A stretch of 41,741 nt of DNA from positions 1 to 41,741 of the forward strand of contig CALUFR010000093.1 of the NCBI GenBank assembly GCA_944319875.1. The letters are read 5' to 3'. The notes beneath the pieces were generated by a model, which saw nothing but the letters and a program-made list of their open reading frames with translations, was not told where the DNA came from and did not search any database. Position 1 is the first letter of the stretch. Each line of letters opens with the position of its first letter. Shown piece by piece: positions 28,547-36,280 of the stretch. Source of the DNA: an uncultured Bacteroides sp. Lineage in GTDB: Bacteria; Bacteroidota; Bacteroidia; Bacteroidales; Bacteroidaceae. A program made the translations under genes and the position numbers.

Positions 28547-30592
28547 TTAATTTTGATTTATCTCCTCCTTATAGTGTTTATACAATTCCTCCTGCGAGCG
28601 ATAAGGAGTCTCATCATCCGTTGTCCAAGGTTTATTCTCGCCTTTGCCATCCACAACACGCCCCTGCATATTGTCGTGCAGACCATAATCAATGACCCGG
28701 GACAAATCGGCCTTGATGGCCGGATCGTAAACGGGTGTCACTACCTCCACCCGATTGTCCAAGTTGCGCGGCATCCAATCGGCAGAGCCTATGAAACATT
28801 TTTCTTCACCTCCGGCAGCAAAAATAAAAATGCGGGAATGCTCCAAATACCGGTCGATGATGCCACAGATACGTATTGTATCGCTCACGCCCGATATACC
28901 CGTCACCAGCGAACAGTTGCCGCGCACCAACAAGTCGATAGGAACTCCGTTGGCCGACGCCTCATAAAGTTTCTTCACCATGTCCTGATCCGTGATGTGG
29001 TTTATCTTGATCCGGATATAAGCCGGCTTGCCTTGCTGGCGGTTCTTGATTTCGGCATCTATCAGTTTAAGGAATTTCTTCTTCATCTCGTTCGGCGACA
29101 CCAGCAGCTCCTTGAAAGAGACAGGCATGTAGGGCTTCTCGATGAACGTGAATACCGAATTGACGTCGCGCACCACATTGCGGGCAGCCGTCATCAGCAT
29201 GTAGTCCGTATATACCCGTGCATTCCCTTCATGAAAATTGCCCGTGCTGATACAAGCAATATCATTGCCGCTCTTCATGCCGATATGCGTAATTTTGGAG
29301 TGTACCTTCAGGTTCTCCACACCGAAGATCACATGTATACCCGCATCCTGCATTTTCTTCGACCAACTGATGTTGGAGGCCTCGTCAAAGCGGGCCAGCA
29401 GTTCGATGACCACCGTCACCTTCTTGCCGTTACGCGCGGCGCATATCAACGCACGCACCACCTTAGAGTCTTTAGCCAGGCGATAAAGCGTGGTTTTGAT
29501 GCTCTTCACTTCCTTATGGATAGCCGCCTCCTGCAACAAACGGATATAGTAATCAAAACTGTGATAAGGCACATGGATGAAACGGTCGCCTTGCTGTATC
29601 AGCTTCAGCAGACTCTCTCCGCTGTCCAGTTCCGGGCGCACCAAGGGTTCCCAACGGGGATACTTCAGATCCTTCCGTCCGCAATCGGGGAAGGACATCA
29701 AGTCCTTGTGATTATGATAACGTCCGCCGGCCAGTACCGTATCCAGTCTATCCAGATTGAGCATGTTCATCACCCGCTTGTGCAGGTCTTTGGGCATGGC
29801 GGAATCATAGATGACGCGCAAGGCGTCACCTTTCTTGCGGCTCTTCACCCCTTTGGAGATCTTCTGCAACATGCCGTTGCGCAAGTCGTTGTCAATCTCC
29901 ATCTCCGCATCCTTCGTAAACTTGAAGGCGTAGGCCTCAAAATGGTCGTAATTCAGACCGCTGAATATCATCGGCAGGCAGAAACGGATAACGTCATCCA
30001 GGTACATCAGGTAATTATTTCCATCCTTATCCGGCAAGCGGACGAAACGCCCGCTTATGGCAACCGGCAGTTCAATCAAGGCGTAATCGCTTAACCTGCG
30101 TCCTTCCGCATGCATCTTCACGGCTAGGTAGATATTCTCATCCGTCTCATCCGCCAGCTGCTTCACAGCCGAAATCCATATGGGGCTGACAAATCCGCTC
30201 AACTTCTGCCGGAAAAAGTCACGCACATACCGCTGCTGCTCTTCGTCGAGTTCATTCTCTTTCAGCAGGTAGATATGCTCCGCTCGGAGTTGGCGCGTCA
30301 CGTCATGGATGGCTTCCTCGTATTCCTTGGCGTATTTGTTGTTCAGTTTGTTAATCTGCTTGATAAGCGCTTTGGCGCGTTCGCGCTCCGTGCGCACACT
30401 CTTGTCCTCGCATTCGGCAATGCGGTTCAAAGTCGCCATACGCACCCGGAAAAACTCATCCAGGTTATTGGAATAGATACCCAGAAAACTCAATCGCTCC
30501 AGCAAGGGAATCTGATGTTTGGTCGCTTCCTGAAGAATTCGCCGGTTAAAGTACATCCAACTTACGTCCCGGTCCACGTAAGCCTCAGACAT
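28547..30592 (-). CDS. ppk: Polyphosphate kinase 1
   Basis: Ppk1 polymerises the gamma-phosphate of ATP into polyphosphate, reversibly. The protein is 681 residues from the ATG at 30592 (MSEAYVDRDVSWMYFNRR). The open frame has another ATG ten codons upstream at 30622; I prefer the inner start because the A-rich stretch before it is typical of Bacteroidetes starts and the outer residues are not part of the family. Motifs: N-terminal DVSWMYFNRRILQEA and FLGIYSNNLDEFFRVR; the phospho-accepting His in NLKVHSKITHIG (about residue 431) and the second catalytic His in YLEHSRIFIF (about 585); and the tail FIGSADWMPRNLDNRVE. It forms an operon with ppx. Confidence 0.95.
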   Translation of the reverse strand: MSEAYVDRDVSWMYFNRRILQEATKHQIPLLERLSFLGIYSNNLDEFFRVRMATLNRIAECEDKSVRTERERAKALIKQINKLNNKYAKEYEEAIHDVTRQLRAEHIYLLKENELDEEQQRYVRDFFRQKLSGFVSPIWISAVKQLADETDENIYLAVKMHAEGRRLSDYALIELPVAISGRFVRLPDKDGNNYLMYLDDVIRFCLPMIFSGLNYDHFEAYAFKFTKDAEMEIDNDLRNGMLQKISKGVKSRKKGDALRVIYDSAMPKDLHKRVMNMLNLDRLDTVLAGGRYHNHKDLMSFPDCGRKDLKYPRWEPLVRPELDSGESLLKLIQQGDRFIHVPYHSFDYYIRLLQEAAIHKEVKSIKTTLYRLAKDSKVVRALICAARNGKKVTVVIELLARFDEASNISWSKKMQDAGIHVIFGVENLKVHSKITHIGMKSGNDIACISTGNFHEGNARVYTDYMLMTAARNVVRDVNSVFTFIEKPYMPVSFKELLVSPNEMKKKFLKLIDAEIKNRQQGKPAYIRIKINHITDQDMVKKLYEASANGVPIDLLVRGNCSLVTGISGVSDTIRICGIIDRYLEHSRIFIFAAGGEEKCFIGSADWMPRNLDNRVEVVTPVYDPAIKADLSRVIDYGLHDNMQGRVVDGKGENKPWTTDDETPYRSQEELYKHYKEEINQN

Positions 30593-30667
30593 GATTTTTT
30601 TTGAGAGAATCTTATTCGGCATAAGGATTGGTATATTTTTTGCAAAGTTCTCAGAAAGATGTTACAA

Positions 30668-31798
30668 TTACATTTCAAAACTGTTACAATACCCATAAGC
30701 CATCTCAGAGGAATAATATTCTGCACGGGAAGCTCCTTCCAGTATCTCCATGACAATCCGTTCGGCGCTACGCACCCAATAACGGAATTCCACGTTCGGA
30801 CGGTATTGGCGTTCAAAATCCAACAACCGGCCCAGGTCAAACGAGCCTGCCGTAATACCCGCCTCAGCCAGCATCGCGTCGTAAGCGTTGCAATCCTGCT
30901 CGATATGCGCGGGAACCATCAGCAAGGGTTTGCCCAGATACATGGCCTCGCACACGGATTCAAATCCAGCCGTCGTGGCGTATGCCTTGCAGCCCGCCAG
31001 ATAGCGGAGAAACGCCGTGTCGTCTATCCGATGGAACGTCAGAGTATCATCCACAGCTGTCACCTCGTCCTCGTCCGCCTTGTCCCAGAAGAAATGGAGC
31101 GGGACGTCCGGATAACGCTCATGCCAGGCGCGCACGTCCGCAGCAAAACCGGCATTCAGCATATAGCCGTGCACATAATCTCCTTTCGTGCTCTCGCAAG
31201 TCAACACTTCGAGGCGCAACAACGGAGGAATCACGTCCAGACGCAACGCCGGAATGGACGGCATGGCACGGAAAGACAACGCCAGCCGGCGACTTGCCCC
31301 GATACACGTCAGTCGCGTAAAGAAACGCAAGAAGAAAAGGGAAGCACCGTTCTTTCGGGGAAAACGGAATTCCGGATGCAGGAAGAGATATTGATGACCG
31401 ATGCTGATCTGCGGCACCGAAGGGCGGAACAACAAATAAGTCAGGCCGGTCAGCAGTTCATAGAAGTTCACCACCAGTTCGGCACCCGTCTCGCGGATGC
31501 GGCGGTTAATGTAACGCATGCTGTAGACGTACGCCGGAATACGCATCAGGTTGTAGAGCACGCTGCGCGGCATGCTCACCCGGCGGTTGGCGGGAGCAGG
31601 CAGGAAATTGGGGCTCAAGAAGCGTTTCACCGGTGCTTTCACATTCCGGTTGAAAAAACCCGGAAGCCTGCGCGAGTCACTCTGTCCCACCAGTACTTCC
31701 ACCACATCGTGACCGTGGCGACGGAGCATGCGCTCCAGCGTCAACGCTTGGGTCAGATGTCCGCGGCCTTCGCCTTGAACGATAAACAATACCTTCAT
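30668..31798 (-). CDS. Glycosyltransferase, MurG/GT28-like
   Basis: The 376-residue protein starts MKVLFIVQGEGRGHLTQAL, the N-terminal GxGxGHxxxxL motif of GT-B glycosyltransferases of the MurG/monogalactosyldiacylglycerol synthase type. The C-terminal donor site shows YATTAGFESVCEAMYLGKPL, the xGGxxTxxEa-like motif in which an acidic residue contacts the nucleotide sugar. No signal peptide; one hydrophobic-basic patch (FFLRFF) could bind membranes. The acceptor is unknown; a surface glycan or glycolipid is likely. A strong Shine-Dalgarno AAAGGAGG (31803-31810 on +) lies 4 nt before the ATG, rare in this group. It ends 75 bp before the ppk start. Confidence 0.83.
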   Translation of the reverse strand: MKVLFIVQGEGRGHLTQALTLERMLRRHGHDVVEVLVGQSDSRRLPGFFNRNVKAPVKRFLSPNFLPAPANRRVSMPRSVLYNLMRIPAYVYSMRYINRRIRETGAELVVNFYELLTGLTYLLFRPSVPQISIGHQYLFLHPEFRFPRKNGASLFFLRFFTRLTCIGASRRLALSFRAMPSIPALRLDVIPPLLRLEVLTCESTKGDYVHGYMLNAGFAADVRAWHERYPDVPLHFFWDKADEDEVTAVDDTLTFHRIDDTAFLRYLAGCKAYATTAGFESVCEAMYLGKPLLMVPAHIEQDCNAYDAMLAEAGITAGSFDLGRLLDFERQYRPNVEFRYWVRSAERIVMEILEGASRAEYYSSEMAYGYCNSFEM

Positions 31799-31847
31799 GC
31801 TTCCTCCTTTCAGCTATATTATGATGATTTGCTTGTTTTCTTACCAA

Positions 31848-31872
31848 CCGCACCTGCCTCACGCAGATGCGG
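31848..31872 (-). promoter_or_regulatory. Leader hairpin upstream of the glycosyltransferase
   Basis: On the minus strand CCGCATCTGC pairs with GCAGGTGCGG, a 10-bp stem with one T.G pair and a 5-nt loop, lying 50 bp before the ATG and upstream of the strong Shine-Dalgarno. No T run follows on that strand. It may be an mRNA leader structure or a remnant of a terminator. The remaining 31873-32030 is AT-rich and shows only a CCTTG-TTG-CAAGG mini-palindrome (31952-31964). Confidence 0.55.
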
Positions 31873-32030
31873 CTCCAAAGAGAATATATGAATTACGTAA
31901 GAAAAATGTGTCCCATTCCTTTCGTTAGTAATCACATTGCAAATATGCACGTTCCTTGTTGCAAGGATATTGAGACGAGATTACAATCCGATTAAAGAAA
32001 GGGGAACCGTATTCATGAAATGGTAAGAAA

Positions 32031-33851
32031 TCAGAAATAGCTCAAATCGATCAGGCCGAAGTTGGGGTCTTTTTCCGGCTGCCAGGTGCGCACATGGATG
32101 ACCGGCTCCTTCGGATGGTTCAGGTCGACCATCAGGAACAGGTAGCCCGTATCGCCGTAGCTGGACGAGAAATAATCCTGCTTGATCTGGATGCCGTATA
32201 TCTCGCCGCCCACCCCCGACTTGCGGATCTGGTTGTCGGCAAAGCGCAGGTTGATGAACTCGTTCCCGGCAAAGATATGCTCCAGCTTCTTCATATACTC
32301 GCCCTTGGTCTGGCGGGTATATTTCACCACGTTGCGGTCCAGTGGCTGGCGCTCGCCCACACCGGAAGACTTCACCACCGAGCCCGTAATAATCAGCGCG
32401 TCGTCCGAGAAGATGCTGCGGATGTAGTCTAAGCGCTTCAAGGCGTATGCCGTCTTGTAACTCTCCAGGAAGGTGATGAGCACCTGGCGGGCAGTGTCGC
32501 CCCAGGCGGTCTGGTTCATGATGTCATCCACCGCCGGCTTATTCAGACCGAAAGACAGACTCGTAATCTTGCCCTCGGCATTCAGCTGGAAGACGATGTC
32601 TTCCACAAACGTGCGACGGTTGCCGCTGAAGCTGAAACTCATCGGCAGGCTGCGGCAGGTGATTTCCCCGTTATAGGACAGGTACTTCAACTGCGGCTTG
32701 CGCAAGAGCTTGCCGTTACCATACTTTATCAGACGTTGGAACATCTCATATCCCTCCGGTGTGCAGAGCGTGTCCACGCCCGCATAGTTGCGCGAGCGGA
32801 TGGCGTCTTCCACCTTGCGCATGGTCAGTTCGTAAGGTGCCGCCATCTCTCCTGCCAGGAAGCGCATGCCGCTGTTGGTCTCCTTGGCCTGCATGGAGGT
32901 AGCAAGCATGGTTTCCTCGCCGGGCTCCGCTTCTGCCGCCGGTGCTTCCTTGGCGTCCAGCTTCATGTAGGCGTTGCGCATGGCTACGGGCGTCACGCTG
33001 CCCATCACGTCCGCCAGCTCGCTGTCAATGTTTGCCTCGCCCTCGAACATGTATTCCGTCTTGACGGACAGGCCGTCCACACTGGCTATGGCCGGCAGTT
33101 CCACCAGCCCCAGTCCGTCCTTAGCCGAATAGATGTTGGACCAGTCGCGTCCGTCGAAGTAAGAATAGTCATAGTTTCGCGCGGGCTGTCCCTTATAGAG
33201 CACTTTCAGCGTGACGGTCTTCAGGTTGCCGTCCACCTGCTGCCCGTCCACGGAAAGGCTGATGTTGGCGAAGATGTCGTTCATCTGCTTCGGTATCCAG
33301 CTGACGAGCAGCTGCTCCTGTCCCTGGTCGTCCTTCATGGTCAGGTAGTTGCCGTCCGGATAGCTTTGCAGCAGGGTCAATGCCCAGTAGTAGTAGCGCA
33401 AGGCATCGGCCACCTGCGCCTTCTTTTCCAACCGCATGGCCTCTTGCGCGAAGTCCAGCAGCTTCACCTTGCGACCTTCGAAGATGCGCTGTATCTCGCT
33501 CTTCTTGATGTAGCGCATCACGGCAGCGTCCGGCTCGTTCTGAATGACGATACGCTGGGTGTTGGTCAGCGTGGCGTGTGAGTAAGTATTGATGATGGAC
33601 TTGAACTTGTCCTTGCTTTCTATCTCTCCGTTGGTTTTCTCCTCTTCCAGCACCTGCTCGAACTGCGATGACACGTTGGTCGATATCTGGCTGATGAGCG
33701 AAGCCAAGGCCTCGTTATCCGCCTGACGCAGGGTTGTCCCGTTGCCCGTGCCCCACAGGTAGTTATCGCTCTGCTGTATTTCTTCTACGGTCTGGGCGGA
33801 AAGGGAGAATACCAAGCCCAAACCTACACATAGTAATAATAGTCGTTTCAT
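32031..33851 (-). CDS. LPP20-like secreted protein, function unknown
   Basis: The 606-residue protein has a signal peptide (MKRLLLLCVGLGLVFSLSA, cleavage before QT). The mature N-terminus (YLWGTGNGTTLRQADNEALASLISQIS) resembles the LPP20 lipoprotein domain, although there is no lipidation Cys. A helical middle region (EAMRLEKKAQVADALRYYYW, about 135-160) precedes beta-rich sequence, and the C-terminal part (about 470-600) ends in a segment compatible with an NTF2/SnoaL-like fold. It is the last of four genes with gaps of 15, 13 and 10 bp, all exported, so it probably works at the envelope with them. I have no specific function for it. Confidence 0.68.
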   Translation of the reverse strand: MKRLLLLCVGLGLVFSLSAQTVEEIQQSDNYLWGTGNGTTLRQADNEALASLISQISTNVSSQFEQVLEEEKTNGEIESKDKFKSIINTYSHATLTNTQRIVIQNEPDAAVMRYIKKSEIQRIFEGRKVKLLDFAQEAMRLEKKAQVADALRYYYWALTLLQSYPDGNYLTMKDDQGQEQLLVSWIPKQMNDIFANISLSVDGQQVDGNLKTVTLKVLYKGQPARNYDYSYFDGRDWSNIYSAKDGLGLVELPAIASVDGLSVKTEYMFEGEANIDSELADVMGSVTPVAMRNAYMKLDAKEAPAAEAEPGEETMLATSMQAKETNSGMRFLAGEMAAPYELTMRKVEDAIRSRNYAGVDTLCTPEGYEMFQRLIKYGNGKLLRKPQLKYLSYNGEITCRSLPMSFSFSGNRRTFVEDIVFQLNAEGKITSLSFGLNKPAVDDIMNQTAWGDTARQVLITFLESYKTAYALKRLDYIRSIFSDDALIITGSVVKSSGVGERQPLDRNVVKYTRQTKGEYMKKLEHIFAGNEFINLRFADNQIRKSGVGGEIYGIQIKQDYFSSSYGDTGYLFLMVDLNHPKEPVIHVRTWQPEKDPNFGLIDLSYF

Positions 33852-33866
33852 AAATTCAAAGGGTGC

Positions 33867-34841
33867 TTAATCATGAACAGGGAAGTATCGAATACGATCA
33901 TAATCGAACAAATACAGGTTATTCCCCAATACAAAGGTAAAATCACAACTATAAAAGGGTACCTCAAAAATCACCCGCGACAAGGACTCTTGCCCGTCGT
34001 TCGCATTATACTTCCAGACATTGATCCCATAATTATAATCATCGTCATAGTAACCATATTGACCGAAATAAAAGACGCCGTCCTGTTCCGTAATAAAAGT
34101 AATCTCCATATAATCCATATTGACCAACGAATAAGCCTCATTCCACAGGTTCTGCCCCGCATCATAGGCGTACAAAACGTACCTGTCTTGGTCAAAAGCA
34201 TACAACACGTCACCCACGGCAAACAAATAGTTGTGATGGGGCATGGCACCACCATTCCCAAAGAAATTATGGGTAAGATAGGTGTACGACCATTCACGAG
34301 TAGTCAGTGAATACTTGTAAAGGCAGGTTAAAGAAAGCTGGTAAGCCACGTCACCTATCACGACCATGTTGCTCAGGCCTTCCGTGCCATGATCGATAAA
34401 ATATCCAGCCAATGTTTCTACTGTCCAGGTTTTCGTGTCCGGTGAATAGGTATAATGCCTGTCCAAGGTCACGCAATGACCTTTGCCTCCCTGCCAAAAG
34501 AAGCCACCAGCGAGATTATAGAGATTTTCCATTTGGTAGGTAAGCAATTCCTCTTGATTAGGTGCTCCATTTTCCACGATAAGGGGAATTTCCTCAGGCG
34601 CAGAAGCACCGGCCTTGAAAGAGTAGAACTTACGACTACCCGTTTCATCGTAAGCACTGAAATAAGACTCCTCATCCGATGCGAAAAGCTCCAACGAATT
34701 ATCCAAGTTGTCTATGAATATCTCCTCTGTTTGATTGATCTCCGTAATGGGAAACTGGATTACCGGTTCTTGATCAGTACCGCAGGCAGCAAACATACCC
34801 CCTGCCACACATATCATTATATATTGATAAATTCGTTTCAT
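33867..34841 (-). CDS. Predicted lipoprotein with propeller-like repeats
   Basis: The 324-residue protein starts MKRIYQYIMICVAGGMFAAC, with Cys20 lipidated and GTDQEP after it. The mature part has repeated blocks of about 45-50 residues (for example DRHYTYSPDTKTWTVETLAG, VAYQLSLTCLYKYSLTTREW, VLYAFDQDRYVLYAYDAGQN and YGINVWKYNANDG) with the W-x-Y-N/D-x pattern of Kelch-like beta-propellers. The frame is open eight codons further upstream, but the ATG at 34841 is preceded by AAAGGAG with 5-nt spacing and leaves a 13-bp gap to the previous gene. Function unknown; second to last in the envelope operon. Confidence 0.72.
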   Translation of the reverse strand: MKRIYQYIMICVAGGMFAACGTDQEPVIQFPITEINQTEEIFIDNLDNSLELFASDEESYFSAYDETGSRKFYSFKAGASAPEEIPLIVENGAPNQEELLTYQMENLYNLAGGFFWQGGKGHCVTLDRHYTYSPDTKTWTVETLAGYFIDHGTEGLSNMVVIGDVAYQLSLTCLYKYSLTTREWSYTYLTHNFFGNGGAMPHHNYLFAVGDVLYAFDQDRYVLYAYDAGQNLWNEAYSLVNMDYMEITFITEQDGVFYFGQYGYYDDDYNYGINVWKYNANDGQESLSRVIFEVPFYSCDFTFVLGNNLYLFDYDRIRYFPVHD

Positions 34842-34854
34842 GTCTTCTCCTTTC

Positions 34855-36270
34855 TTATTTTCCAAATACCACGCCGATACCTACGGCGAATTCCTTATAA
34901 TTGAAGTTGAAGTTACTGCGGAAGCCTGCCGACACGGCCAGCCACTTATAGCGGCCTATGAGACCTACTTCACCCAAACCTCCTTCATGGTCGTCAATAG
35001 CAATATCATAACCATTCTGCACCTCGTGCCATCCATATCGGCGCACACCATAGCCCGCACCGGCATAGAGGTAGAGGTATTTCTTCCACAGCCGTGCCAT
35101 CACACCCATCGAGGCTGCATAGCGGACCTTCTTCGTCTGTCCGTCATACACGTAGTTGGCCGGATTGACATCCTGCATGAAATCATCGTCAAAGTGCCCA
35201 TCCGTATGAAAATTGAAATAAGCACCGAAGTCGCGGCAGAAGCCCAGGAACAGGCCGTAGGTCATCTGATCAGCATCCATCGCCCCGGCCAGCTGCGCCA
35301 TCAGGAAGGTGTTCACCCGGATGCGTTTCAGTTTGTAGTTCAGTTCCTCCAGGCGGGCAGGTTTCAGCTGAATGGTGTCATTGATGGGATAGAAATGCTT
35401 CTTCTCCACATGTACCGTGTATTGACCGGTAGGGATGGTATCCGTCTGGTAAGGCGCATAGCCCTTGTACTCCCCGTTGATAGAAACCTCGGCCGCAGGC
35501 TGGTCGGCACTGACCTTGATTAAGCCGTAGGCGGCGGGCAGCTGCACGTTGAGCACCGTGGGGTGTTCGGGCACAATCTCAAAGGTACCGGTCTCCTCGG
35601 TGTAGTGCTCGCGGCACACGCGGTACTTGTGCTCACCCACGAGGAATATCTCGGAATAAGCACCGTTGCGGGCCGTGCGCAGAGTATCGTCAATGTAGAT
35701 CTGCGCCGTGGCAGGCGAGTAGTTCATCATCAGCGCCTGGGCGGTGGCGGCCTTCTCCACCACCTTCTCCACGATGCGGGTGCCGGCTTTCTCTTCGGGC
35801 ACGTAGAGCACCATCTCGTAGACCATGGCCTCGTTGATGGGTTCGGGATAGAAGTAATTGCGGATGATGCCGAAACGCTCGTGCTTGATGGTGATGCGCT
35901 TGGCGCCGTGGGGCACGTACAGCCAGATTTCGCCCGGCTGGTCCTCGCGGGCGGTGATGCCCAGGGCGTCCGGCTCGAAGAACAGCGACTTGTCCTTGGT
36001 CACAATCTTGATGACGGCGCACACTTCGTTGTTCTGGTCGCGCTTGGGCGCGATGACACGTGCCGTCAGGTCATTGGTGAGGCACGAGAACTTGGTCACG
36101 GATATTTCTTCCTCCGGCTCGGCCGCTGCCAGTGAATCGGCAGGGGAAACGGCCAGTGAGTCGGCGGCAGGCACGGCTATCGAGTCACCGCCTGCCTCCG
36201 GAATGTCCTGGGCGACGGTCCGTGTCGTCCAGCCCAGGAACAGCATTGCAAGTATGATAAGTTTTTTCAT
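34855..36270 (-). CDS. PEGA-domain protein with C-terminal outer-membrane barrel
   Basis: The 471-residue protein has a signal peptide (MKKLIILAMLFLGWTTRTVA, cleavage near AQD), then an Ala/Ser/Asp-rich linker (DSIAVPAADSLAVSPADSLA, 29-48). A beta-rich N-terminal part with PGEIWLYVPHGAKRITIKHE is followed by a PEGA-like segment at about 252-305 (SADQPAAEVSINGEYKGYAP and TGQYTVHVEKKHFYPI). The last 150 residues alternate as in outer-membrane strands and end FAVGIGVVFGK. PEGA domains are thought to bind cell-surface polymers; the barrel would hold it in the outer membrane. It is 10 bp after the FN3/GLUG lipoprotein gene. Confidence 0.75.
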   Translation of the reverse strand: MKKLIILAMLFLGWTTRTVAQDIPEAGGDSIAVPAADSLAVSPADSLAAAEPEEEISVTKFSCLTNDLTARVIAPKRDQNNEVCAVIKIVTKDKSLFFEPDALGITAREDQPGEIWLYVPHGAKRITIKHERFGIIRNYFYPEPINEAMVYEMVLYVPEEKAGTRIVEKVVEKAATAQALMMNYSPATAQIYIDDTLRTARNGAYSEIFLVGEHKYRVCREHYTEETGTFEIVPEHPTVLNVQLPAAYGLIKVSADQPAAEVSINGEYKGYAPYQTDTIPTGQYTVHVEKKHFYPINDTIQLKPARLEELNYKLKRIRVNTFLMAQLAGAMDADQMTYGLFLGFCRDFGAYFNFHTDGHFDDDFMQDVNPANYVYDGQTKKVRYAASMGVMARLWKKYLYLYAGAGYGVRRYGWHEVQNGYDIAIDDHEGGLGEVGLIGRYKWLAVSAGFRSNFNFNYKEFAVGIGVVFGK

Positions 36271-36280
36271 AATCGTTTAT

